From Flavobacterium croceum DSM 17960 (GTDB lineage: Bacteria > Bacteroidota > Bacteroidia > Flavobacteriales > Flavobacteriaceae): DNA of 64,000 nucleotides. The stretch lies in contig NZ_PQNY01000001.1 in NCBI RefSeq assembly GCF_002917885.1, positions 186,001 through 250,000 of the forward strand. Reading direction: 5' to 3'. The notes beneath the pieces are model-generated. The model searched no databases. It had not been told where the DNA came from and worked only from the letters and a program-made list of their open reading frames with translations. Of the stretch, positions 35,938 to 43,167 are shown piece after piece; position 1 is the stretch's first letter, and the number at the start of each line of letters is the position of its first letter. Made by a program: the position numbers and the translations under genes.

Positions 35938-36364
35938 AATTCTGATTTTTGTATTTAATAGAAACCCAACCATTTGGTTTTATATTAGCATCAATATTTG
36001 GGTAATAACCTGTTTGATCTGCTTCTTTTAAAAATTGAACTAAATCGTCTTTTTCTTTTTCAGATAAATCGAACTTTGGCATAGCCTTAACACCGCTTTC
36101 TATAAAAGCTTTTATATAGACTTCGCCTTTTCCTTTTGTAGAATAAATATTGGTTAAATCAGGTCCTAGATAGCCACCAAGTCCATAAAGTTGATGACAA
36201 GAGTTGCAGTTGTTTTTTAGCCAAATGTTTTCGCCATTTATAGCTTTTTTAGAAAGGTGAATGGTTCCATAATCAGATTTGGAAGTATAAATTGTAAAAT
36301 TATAGATTGAAAAAACAGAAACTAATAAAGTTAAAAGCAGAAGGTATTTTTTAGAATTTTCCAT
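35924..36364 (-). CDS. NorC-like membrane-anchored cytochrome c
   Basis: This 146-residue protein has one N-terminal helix (YLLLLTLLVSVFSIYNF) and a single haem site C53NSCH57 followed by QLYGLGGYLGPDLTN, as in NorC of cytochrome-c-type NO reductase, with axial methionine in AMPKFDLSEKEKDDLVQFL. It would pass electrons to the adjacent NorB-like subunit. The ATG at 36364 is chosen; a TTG at 36379 lies in the leader. A weak Fnr-like operator stands upstream. Confidence 0.85.
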   Translation of the reverse strand: MENSKKYLLLLTLLVSVFSIYNFTIYTSKSDYGTIHLSKKAINGENIWLKNNCNSCHQLYGLGGYLGPDLTNIYSTKGKGEVYIKAFIESGVKAMPKFDLSEKEKDDLVQFLKEADQTGYYPNIDANIKPNGWVSIKYKNQNYENK

Positions 36365-36387
36365 AATTAAATTAGGCAAATGTTCTG

Positions 36388-36431
36388 CAAATTGAATAAA
36401 ACTTGAGGATTATAAATATGATTTAAATCAC
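36388..36431 (-). promoter_or_regulatory. Weak Fnr-like operator and -7 box for norC-norB-like genes
   Basis: ATGATTTAAATCAC (36418-36431, one mismatch to ATGA-N6-TCAT). On the minus strand TCAATTTG (36395-36388) is a near TAnnTTTG box. Centre-to-G distance is 36.5 bp, the same as the strong sites, which argues that the match is real. Confidence 0.5.
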
Positions 36432-36432
36432 A

Positions 36433-36465
36433 AAAAAGCGTGAATTACGACAATTCACGCTTTTT
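36433..36465 (-). terminator. Terminator after the fasciclin gene
   Basis: Positions 36433-36446 and 36452-36465 are perfect 14-bp arms (core AGCGTGAATT/AATTCACGCT) with a 5-nt loop; read on the minus strand a T-run follows. It separates the fasciclin gene from the norC-like promoter. Confidence 0.85.
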
Positions 36466-36508
36466 CAGTTTAAAGAAAAACAAAAATCAAATTGAATTAA
36501 TAATTATG

Positions 36509-37063
36509 TTATTTTGGTAAAAGTACATCGCCTATTACATGTATTATTCCATTACCAGTTTCTATAGATGTGGTTATTTCAGAACCGTTTACAAAGGTTT
36601 TTTCGCCTTTTTTAGTTATCTTTATTTTTCCACCAAATACCATGTCAAACTCTTGTCCATCTTGCATATATTCTGTTTTTAGAGTTCCTACATAAGTATG
36701 ATAACCTAAAATATTTTCTAAATCCCCTTTTTTCTCGGGTTTTAATAAATCGTCAACGGTTCCTGCAGGCAATTTTTCAAAAGCGGCATTTGTTGGAGCA
36801 AAAACAGTAAATGGTCCAGCATTACTCAAAGAAGTTACCAATCCTGCTGCTTTCACAGCCGTAACTAAAGTAGTGTGGTCTTTGCTTCCAATAGCGGTTT
36901 GCACTATGTTTGGCACCGAAGTTTCATCAACAACATTCTCTTGACCACCAGATTGAACTTCTGTTGATTGAGCTGTCGACTCTGTTGCTGTTTGTTCGTT
37001 TTGTTTACAACCTATGGCAATAAATAAACTTGCCAATAACAATGTTTTAATTGATTTTTTCAT
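36509..37063 (-). CDS. Fasciclin-domain lipoprotein
   Basis: This 184-residue lipoprotein (MKKSIKTLLLASLFIAIGC, Cys19) has a single FAS1 domain from ~50 to the end: VQTAIGSKDHTTLVTAVKAAGLV, GPFTVFAPTNAAFEKLP and NGIIHVIGDVLLP. FAS1 domains mediate adhesion or bind small ligands. It would be strange in a denitrification region were it not behind the strong Fnr-like operator at 37131. The ATG at 37063 is used; a frame from 37099 would put the start in the promoter. Confidence 0.9.
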   Translation of the reverse strand: MKKSIKTLLLASLFIAIGCKQNEQTATESTAQSTEVQSGGQENVVDETSVPNIVQTAIGSKDHTTLVTAVKAAGLVTSLSNAGPFTVFAPTNAAFEKLPAGTVDDLLKPEKKGDLENILGYHTYVGTLKTEYMQDGQEFDMVFGGKIKITKKGEKTFVNGSEITTSIETGNGIIHVIGDVLLPK

Positions 37064-37100
37064 AATAGATACTTTTTTATATACTTTCAAAGTATACATA

Positions 37101-37144
37101 CAAAGTACCTAATTATGAAACTGTTATTTTATGAGTGCAATCAT
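37101..37144 (-). promoter_or_regulatory. Fnr-like operator and -7 box for the fasciclin gene
   Basis: ATGAGTGCAATCAT (37131-37144) is a full ATGA-N6-TCAT site. On the minus strand GTACTTTG (37108-37101) takes the -7 position; it keeps TTTG but not the leading TA. Centre-to-G distance is 36.5 bp. The operator overlaps the stop of the preceding gene. Confidence 0.65.
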
Positions 37145-38382
37145 AATAATGGAATATTTTTAACTTTTTTTATAGAATAAAAAGCAATAATCCCAATTCC
37201 AGAAACTAGAATAATTGCAGCTACAAAAAGCATCTCGTTCACATACGGTATTGGTGTGTAACTAAACGATGCAATACCTTGAACAGCAAGAATTATTTCG
37301 TTTAAGAAAACACCAATTGAGAAAATAATTATGCCAATTTTTATTGGTTCGTTAAAGTGAATTAAATGATTAGCATAAATGTAAAAAAGTAAAAATAAAC
37401 TAATAATGGCTAACAAAACCAAATGTAAATAAGCAATTACTATCGGTCTAAACCCAAAGGCAAGTTGACTAATAACAGGAATTGTTGAACACAATTGAAG
37501 CAAAAATTTTATACTTAAGGCAAAACCAACAAAAAGTAAAATATAACGCAAAACGAAATGAGAATTTTCAAGAAATTTTCGTTTCGTTTTTATTATAATT
37601 AGTAAAAATCTAAACCAAGTATAAACTTGAATAAAAGCGGAAATTACAGTTAAAATATAAATGATAATTGGCAAATCTAACCAAAGTGTGGAAAGAAAAT
37701 AAGCTGGAATGCAAGCTGCAAAAAATAGTTTGAAAATATTCTTAAAAAACGGATTTTCTTCTGATTTTAATTGTAAAAAAGAAAACAGCAACCCCATACA
37801 TACAAAGAAAAACCATCCGTTGTATTGAAAGTGTAAATAATAGTAAATTGAAGCCAAATATTCTTCTTGATGAATGTTTTTGGTTACCATCATATAAGCC
37901 AAAGCAAAAGTTCCTATTGATGAAAAAATATTGAAAAAAAGTGCTGCCTTGAACCAATTTTTGGGCAAATCATTATCAGAAATCAACTTCAAATTTTTTA
38001 TGAAATAATAAGCAAAAATACAAGTAACTACAATAGAAGAAGTTGAAAAAATAATCGAAAACAACCCATAACCTTGAATGATGAAAAAGACCAACATTCC
38101 GTATGCACAAATTAAATTGACAAATAAAACTTTATTGTATTTCTCAATAAATTTATTTTCTATATTCTTTATTTTTTTCTCTAAATAAATAATCATCAAT
38201 ACTATTAAAGTATGACTAATCCAACCAGAAAAAGCAAAATGGGAGTGTGAATGTTGTAGATGTTTTTGGTCAAAAAATGGAAATTTAAAACCAATTTTAT
38301 AGCGCATTAAAAGACCTAAGCAAGCTACTATTAATAGGTTTACTAATGAAACTTTTAACCAAAATTTATTGTTCAATTGCAT
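37141..38382 (-). CDS. Polytopic membrane protein with haem-copper-like histidines, unassigned
   Basis: This 413-residue protein has ~12 helices. Three helices carry histidines in places that recall haem-copper oxidase or NnrS-like proteins: QHSHSHFAFSGW (residues 43-54), YLHFQYNGWFFF (H184) and AYLHLVLLAI (H320). The HH pair needed for a copper site is absent. It starts 1 bp inside the regulator gene (TAATG), so the two are co-made. A haem-binding sensor or NO-related membrane protein is possible. I do not recognise a named family. Confidence 0.6.
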   Translation of the reverse strand: MQLNNKFWLKVSLVNLLIVACLGLLMRYKIGFKFPFFDQKHLQHSHSHFAFSGWISHTLIVLMIIYLEKKIKNIENKFIEKYNKVLFVNLICAYGMLVFFIIQGYGLFSIIFSTSSIVVTCIFAYYFIKNLKLISDNDLPKNWFKAALFFNIFSSIGTFALAYMMVTKNIHQEEYLASIYYYLHFQYNGWFFFVCMGLLFSFLQLKSEENPFFKNIFKLFFAACIPAYFLSTLWLDLPIIIYILTVISAFIQVYTWFRFLLIIIKTKRKFLENSHFVLRYILLFVGFALSIKFLLQLCSTIPVISQLAFGFRPIVIAYLHLVLLAIISLFLLFYIYANHLIHFNEPIKIGIIIFSIGVFLNEIILAVQGIASFSYTPIPYVNEMLFVAAIILVSGIGIIAFYSIKKVKNIPLL

Positions 38383-38972
38383 TAATAATATATTTTGTGA
38401 TTGATAATATCAATTTTATTGCAGGTCTTCATTTTTGCAAAAGCACGAATTACAGTTTCAACTCTTAACCCTGTAAAATTGGCAATTTCTTGTCTTGTAA
38501 ATGGAACTAATTCTTTTGTTTTGCAATCAGTACCTTTTTTGTGAGCATTCAAAAATGCTAAGATTCTAAACTCAGGCTTTTGATTGATGATGTCTTTTGA
38601 TGTTTTAGCTTTAGAGTGAATGCGTTTGGCCATCAAGATCATGAATTGTTTTTGAATTGATGGATATTCGTCTAAAATTTTTAAAAATTTATCTTTAGAT
38701 AGTTTAATAATTTTACTGTCTTGAAAAGCTACCGCTGTTGCTGGGTATTTTTCATCAATAAACAAAGGAGGCTCTCCAAAACATTGACCAATGGAAAAAT
38801 AACCTTGCGTAAATTCCTTACCATCATAGTTAGAATTAAACATTCGAATGTTACCTTCTATAATTTGATAGTAGAAATTGGCAATTTCATCTTCGTCAAA
38901 AATCACTTCATTTTTCTTATATTCTTTTGCTATAGCTCCATAAGAAAATAATAAATCTAAATCAATTTGCAT
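38382..38972 (-). CDS. Crp/Fnr-family transcriptional regulator (DNR-like)
   Basis: This 196-residue protein has a cyclic-nucleotide-type effector barrel (~20-110, IIEGNIRMFNSNYDGKEFTQGYFSIGQCFGEPPLF), dimer helix and a winged helix-turn-helix (VPFTRQEIANFTGLRVETVIRAFAKM, with the TGL-RVETVIR recognition helix). There is no N-terminal cysteine cluster, so it is not an O2-sensing Fe-S Fnr; a haem/NO-sensing DNR-like role is a fair inference. A full operator lies at its own promoter, and five more sites flank genes of this region. Confidence 0.9.
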   Translation of the reverse strand: MQIDLDLLFSYGAIAKEYKKNEVIFDEDEIANFYYQIIEGNIRMFNSNYDGKEFTQGYFSIGQCFGEPPLFIDEKYPATAVAFQDSKIIKLSKDKFLKILDEYPSIQKQFMILMAKRIHSKAKTSKDIINQKPEFRILAFLNAHKKGTDCKTKELVPFTRQEIANFTGLRVETVIRAFAKMKTCNKIDIINHKIYY

Positions 38973-39036
38973 GATTGATAATATATTTTTTAAATTGAAA
39001 AAACCGTTGCCAGATAGCTTTTTCGACTTATGATTA

Positions 39037-39080
39037 CAAAGTTAATTTTATAAAAATACTAAAATTATGACCATAGTCAT
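39037..39080 (-). promoter_or_regulatory. Fnr-like operator and -7 box for the regulator's own gene
   Basis: ATGACCATAGTCAT (39067-39080) with TAACTTTG on the minus strand (39044-39037), a perfect TAnnTTTG. Centre-to-G distance is 36.5 bp. This predicts positive autoregulation of the regulator and of the membrane gene behind it. Confidence 0.8.
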
Positions 39081-39599
39081 ATAAAAAGTGACTCCCTATA
39101 ATAGATACAAAGAATAAAAATGATGAGAAAGAACGGCTGTAATTTAGAAAGTCTTTTATAATAAAGGTGTTAGAATGTAAGTTGTTTATCATTAGGCAGT
39201 ACGAATATTAGGCAATAGGTTTGAGAAACAAAAGATGATTTCAGATTAGGTAAAAAAGATAAAAACATCAAAAAATCCATTTTATAGTCAACTAAAATTA
39301 AAAAATCTACCTGCCCAATTTTCGGCAGTTAATCATAAAAATAAAAATGTTTCGAGCCCAGCAGGGATGGGCTATATCTCGGAAAGTCCCGAAAATAAAG
39401 AAATTTGGTTCGAGATTTTGTCAGTAGGGGGAGCTAACAATAGAAGCCGCTATTTAGTGGCTTTTTTTATTTTATACTATTTGTTTTTGCGTTGTGCAAA
39501 ACAAAACCATAGTAAGTCACGTTAAAAATATTTTATGCACCTAGAATCCAATATATTGTTGTGTATTTACTTAAAAAATGCCAGAAAAAGCGAAAGAAT
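39081..39599. other. Gene-free stretch with a degraded tRNA-Asn-tail copy
   Basis: No ORF is supported. At 39352 there is TTTCGAGCCCA (T-loop-like). At 39406-39467 three words occur in the same order as at the 3' end of tRNA-Asn and its terminator: TTGGTTCGAG, AGGGGGAGCT and a hairpin AAGCCGCTATTTAGTGGC with T-run (tRNA side: TTGGTTCGAG, AGGGGGAGCT, AAGCCGCTAATTTAGCGGC). This looks like a recombined att-type remnant at the right side of the nos region. Confidence 0.5.
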
Positions 39600-39643
39600 A
39601 TGACTCAAATCATATAAAATTCCTAGTATCTGTTGTACATTTG
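39600..39643 (+). promoter_or_regulatory. Fnr-like operator and -7 box for the copper-related operon
   Basis: ATGACTCAAATCAT (39600-39613) and TACATTTG (39636-39643), a perfect -7 box. Centre-to-G distance is 36.5 bp. The box rules out the TTG at 39633 as a start and supports the ATG at 39648, giving a nearly leaderless mRNA. Confidence 0.8.
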
Positions 39644-39647
39644 CCTT

Positions 39648-40034
39648 ATGAATAAAATCATAATTGTACTTGTTTTAGCACTATTTCTAAAGCCAATTTT
39701 GCCGGTTATAGATTATGTAGTCAATTATGATTATATCTCTAAAGTTCTTTGTGAGAACAAATCAAAACCCCAACTTAAATGTAATGGGAAATGTCATTTA
39801 ATGAAAGAACTAGCAAAGGCGTCAAATGATGATAAACCGCTTAATTCTGATAAAAAAAATACATTTTCCCAAGAAACAGAACTTTTATTTTGCAATGAAA
39901 TAACCGATATTTTTGTTGCACAAATTTATTTTTATTCCAAAAAACCTACACAGTGTACATATTCAAACTTATATTCTCATTTGATGAGTAATTCTGTGTT
40001 TCACCCACCAACATCATTTTTTTCTATTAGTTAA
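39648..40034 (+). CDS. Small cysteine-motif membrane or exported protein
   Basis: This 128-residue protein has one N-terminal hydrophobic helix (IIIVLVLALFLKPILPVIDYVV) and then a motif C35...C45NGKC49HLMKEL. CNGKCxLxKEL proteins are common in Bacteroidota beside TonB receptors, and the Cys/His/Met set suggests metal binding, probably copper. The rest is polar and probably flexible. It begins the operon with the YtkA-like lipoprotein and the OprC-like receptor. No enzymatic role is visible. Confidence 0.75.
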   Translation: MNKIIIVLVLALFLKPILPVIDYVVNYDYISKVLCENKSKPQLKCNGKCHLMKELAKASNDDKPLNSDKKNTFSQETELLFCNEITDIFVAQIYFYSKKPTQCTYSNLYSHLMSNSVFHPPTSFFSIS

Positions 40035-40147
40035 AATACGTAAAACGTAGTATTACCCAAATTAAAATTGAATCACTATACATTGTCGATTTGTCTAATC
40101 AAGTTGATACAGGATTTTTATATCCTAAAATTAAATAATATAAAAAA

Positions 40148-41002
40148 ATGAAACTATTTATAAAAAATCTATTTGCTATTTTAATTGTAGCAATACTATT
40201 TACATCATGTTCAAAAGATAATGAAACAGAAACTCCCGTTGTTAATGAACTTGATGGATTAATAAAATTTAAAGAATTGAGTAATTCAACACACGTTGTA
40301 GAGTTATACTCTACTACAGGTGCAACAGTTCAAGGATACAATGAAATAAGCTTGCGAATAAAAGACAAAGCCAACAATCAATACATTACAAATGCTACTG
40401 TAACTTGGTTACCTATTATGCACATGACAATGATGAGCCATTCATGCCCAAAATCTGAAGTAAAAAAAGTATCTCCTAGCGGTACGCTTTACAATGGTTA
40501 CATTATGTTTCAAATGCCACAAAACGCTACAGAATATTGGGACTTAAAAATAGATTATACTATTGATGGTACTTCGTATAGTGTTACATCGGTTATTGAT
40601 GTTCCTGCTTCTCCAAAAAGAACAGTAAACACATTTACAGGTTCTGATGGTGTAAAATATTTGGTAGCCTATGTTAGTCCGCGTAATCCAAAAGTAGCAA
40701 TTAATGACTTGGTAGTAGGCGTTTGGAAAATGCAAGACATGATGAATTTTCCTGTGGTTGATGGATACACTCTAAAAATAGATCCAAGAATGCCTAGTAT
40801 GGGCAATCACAGTTCTCCAAACAATGTACACGCAACACAAAGCGCTGTAGGAAATTTGTATACAGGTAAATTGTCATTGACTATGACAGGCTATTGGAAA
40901 ATAAACCTTCAATTGGCAAAACCTGATGGTACTATAGTTAAAGGAGAAGAAATTACCGATGTAGTTACGTCTAGTAGTATTTATTTTGAAGTAGAATTTT
41001 AA
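40148..41002 (+). CDS. Lipoprotein with Met/His/Cys copper-like motif (YtkA/FixH-like)
   Basis: This 284-residue lipoprotein (lipid Cys21 in LFTSC) has two beta-sandwich repeats. The first has VTWLPIMHMTMMSHSCP (M91-H92-M93-M95-M96-H98-C100), a cluster well suited to Cu(I). The second has GVWKMQDMMNFPVV and PRMPSMGNHSSPNN. The order is that of YtkA/FixH-like domains (PxMxxMxH). It lies between the CNGKC protein and the copper-type TonB receptor, so a surface or periplasmic copper-binding partner is likely; this is inferred. Confidence 0.75.
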   Translation: MKLFIKNLFAILIVAILFTSCSKDNETETPVVNELDGLIKFKELSNSTHVVELYSTTGATVQGYNEISLRIKDKANNQYITNATVTWLPIMHMTMMSHSCPKSEVKKVSPSGTLYNGYIMFQMPQNATEYWDLKIDYTIDGTSYSVTSVIDVPASPKRTVNTFTGSDGVKYLVAYVSPRNPKVAINDLVVGVWKMQDMMNFPVVDGYTLKIDPRMPSMGNHSSPNNVHATQSAVGNLYTGKLSLTMTGYWKINLQLAKPDGTIVKGEEITDVVTSSSIYFEVEF

Positions 41003-41009
41003 TTTTTTT

Positions 41010-41045
41010 AAAAGACCAAAGCAATACGTGGCTTTGGTCTTTTTA
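41010..41045 (+). terminator. Terminator between the lipoprotein and the TonB receptor
   Basis: Positions 41010-41022 and 41031-41043 are perfect 13-bp arms (core GACCAAAGC/GCTTTGGTC) with T-run. The receptor ATG is only ~11 bp on and no promoter box fits in the gap, so the receptor depends on readthrough. Confidence 0.85.
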
Positions 41046-41055
41046 TTTTTTTGAT

Positions 41056-43053
41056 ATGAAAAATCTACTTACTATCGGTTTTTTAATCTATTGCTACACA
41101 TTCAACTTTGCTCAAAACAACATCAAAACCGATACTTTGTTGCCTATTAAAATGCAAGAAGTTATTATAATTGGTAAAAAAGCGCAACTTTTTGAAAAAC
41201 AAACAAAAGTACTTACCACACTCGATGATTATTTGCAAAAATCGGCTAAAGTTGGAATGATAAAGCGAGGAGCTTATGCTTGGGAACCAACGCTTAATTC
41301 GATGTCTACAGAACGCACTTTGATTACTATAGACGGTATGCGCATTTTTGGTGCATGTACAGATAAAATGGATCCAATAACATCGTATGTTGAAGTGTCC
41401 AACTTATCTGAAGCAACAGTTTGTTCTGGTCAAGAAGGGTCGTGTTTTGGTAATACAATTGGGGGTTCAATCGATTTGAAAAGAAATAATACGGTTTTTG
41501 GAGCTAAAAACTGGAATTTTAATATTAACTCTGGTTTTGAAACAAATAATAAGCAAAAAATTATAGGTTCGTCTATACAGTATCAGGATAGTTTGTTTTA
41601 TTTTGATACAGATTTTATGTTACGTGATGCCGAAAATTACAAAGCTGGAAAGCATCAAGAAATTTTATTTTCGCAGTTTAAAAAAGTAAATTTCTCATCT
41701 ACATCAGGTTTTAAAATCGATAAAAACAAACACATTGAGGCTTCATTAATTTACGACAAAGCAACCAATGTTGGGTATCCTGCTTTGCCTATGGACGTTT
41801 CTATTGCCGAAGCAATTATCACTTCTTTAAAATATGAGTATTCCCCATTGAACAAAAAGATAAACCATTGGGAAACAAAATTGTATTACAATACAATTAT
41901 GCACAAAATGGACGATACAAAACGCCCTTTTGTTCCCATACATATGGATATGCCAGGGTGGAGTAAAACATTTGGATTTTACTCTAAACTAAATTTTAAA
42001 CAAAACCAACATCATTTTTTGCTCAATATCAATTCGTTTTACAACACATCTTTGGCCGAAATGACTATGTATCCTGCAAATCCAAACGAAAATCCAATGT
42101 TTATGCTTACTTGGCCAGATGTTCTTACGGCTTATCATGGTGCTTTTCTAGAAGATAGTTATTTTTTAAATTGTCATTCAAATGTAAAATTTTCCGCCTC
42201 ATTGGGTAACCATGCAAATACGGTACAAAGCACTTTTGGGTTGAATAGTTTGCAAATTTTTTATCCAAATATGACAGCAAAAAGCAATAGGGTTTTAAAA
42301 AGTTTTGCCGGAAATTATAATTATTTCAAGAATCATATCCAATTTGGATTTGGTGTTGCCTACGGCGAAAGAGCTCCTTCGGTTACAGAAGCCTATGGAT
42401 TTTACTTGTTTAATAGTTTTGAAAATTATGATAATATTGGAAATCCAAATTTAAAAAACGAGTCGTCTTTTGAAGGGAATTTCTTTTTTGAATTTAAGAA
42501 AGAAAAAATAGCGTTACAATTAAATTCATCATATTTTCATATTGCAAATTATATTGTAGGAAAACCAAACCCAGCTTTAGTTCCAATGACTATAGGAGCA
42601 ACAGGCGTAAAAATATATTCTGCATTAGACTATGCCACAATTTTTAATGTGAGTTTGCAAACCGAATATAAATTTTCTAAGTATGTAAAAAGTAACATAC
42701 AATTGGTATATAGTAGGGGTAAAGATTTTATGAATATTAATTTACCATTTATAAGTCCTATTCGATATTCAACATCTATTTTGTATACTAAAAATAGATT
42801 TTTATCAGAATTATCAATTCAAGGAAACACAAAACAAGTACATTTTGGTGCTATTTATGGAGAAGATAAAACACCAGATTACGCTTTACTCCATGCAAAC
42901 GTAGGCTACAAATTTACGATGCCTCAAGCGAAAGTAATTTTAAAACTTGGGGTTGAAAACCTGCTCGATGCCTATTACTCAACGTATTCAGATTGGAATA
43001 ATGTTCCAAGACAAGGGAGAAATTGCTATATTAATACTGTATTTAGTTTTTAA
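41056..43053 (+). CDS. TonB-dependent receptor, OprC/NosA-type copper receptor
   Basis: This 665-residue receptor has a signal peptide (to ~Q20), TonB box MQEVIIIGK (33-41), plug and barrel ending RNCYINTVFSF. In the plug RTLITIDGMRIFGACTDKMDP gives C101xxxM105 followed by DP, and MHKMDD gives H283xM285. These are the two halves of the copper site described for OprC of Pseudomonas aeruginosa; NosA, needed for nitrous oxide reductase, is a relative. So it should import copper ions. It stands in the Fnr-type regulon beside the nos genes, whose product holds many coppers. Confidence 0.85.
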   Translation: MKNLLTIGFLIYCYTFNFAQNNIKTDTLLPIKMQEVIIIGKKAQLFEKQTKVLTTLDDYLQKSAKVGMIKRGAYAWEPTLNSMSTERTLITIDGMRIFGACTDKMDPITSYVEVSNLSEATVCSGQEGSCFGNTIGGSIDLKRNNTVFGAKNWNFNINSGFETNNKQKIIGSSIQYQDSLFYFDTDFMLRDAENYKAGKHQEILFSQFKKVNFSSTSGFKIDKNKHIEASLIYDKATNVGYPALPMDVSIAEAIITSLKYEYSPLNKKINHWETKLYYNTIMHKMDDTKRPFVPIHMDMPGWSKTFGFYSKLNFKQNQHHFLLNINSFYNTSLAEMTMYPANPNENPMFMLTWPDVLTAYHGAFLEDSYFLNCHSNVKFSASLGNHANTVQSTFGLNSLQIFYPNMTAKSNRVLKSFAGNYNYFKNHIQFGFGVAYGERAPSVTEAYGFYLFNSFENYDNIGNPNLKNESSFEGNFFFEFKKEKIALQLNSSYFHIANYIVGKPNPALVPMTIGATGVKIYSALDYATIFNVSLQTEYKFSKYVKSNIQLVYSRGKDFMNINLPFISPIRYSTSILYTKNRFLSELSIQGNTKQVHFGAIYGEDKTPDYALLHANVGYKFTMPQAKVILKLGVENLLDAYYSTYSDWNNVPRQGRNCYINTVFSF

Positions 43054-43118
43054 TAAACAAGCCTCAATAGTATTTGTGTAAGCTAGTGTTTAAAAAATTA
43101 ATTTATAAAAATAGAGTA

Positions 43119-43151
43119 TAAAAAACACGCTTTATTAGGCGTGTTTTTTAT
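43119..43151. terminator. Bidirectional terminator after the copper receptor
   Basis: ATAAAAAACACGC and GCGTGTTTTTTAT arms around a short loop; both sides A/T-rich. It closes the receptor and, on the minus strand, the M1 peptidase. Confidence 0.85.
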
Positions 43152-43167
43152 ACTTTGAAATTCTAAT

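Noticed and set aside
36361..36384. AACATTTG on the minus strand as the norC promoter box
   Set aside because: It would put the operator at about -52; the alternative TCAATTTG at 36388-36395 keeps the 36.5-bp spacing of the other sites.
39633..39650. TTG start giving an N-terminal MYICLMNK extension
   Set aside because: The TTG lies before and inside the -7 box at 39636-39643, so it would not be in the mRNA; the ATG at 39648 is used.
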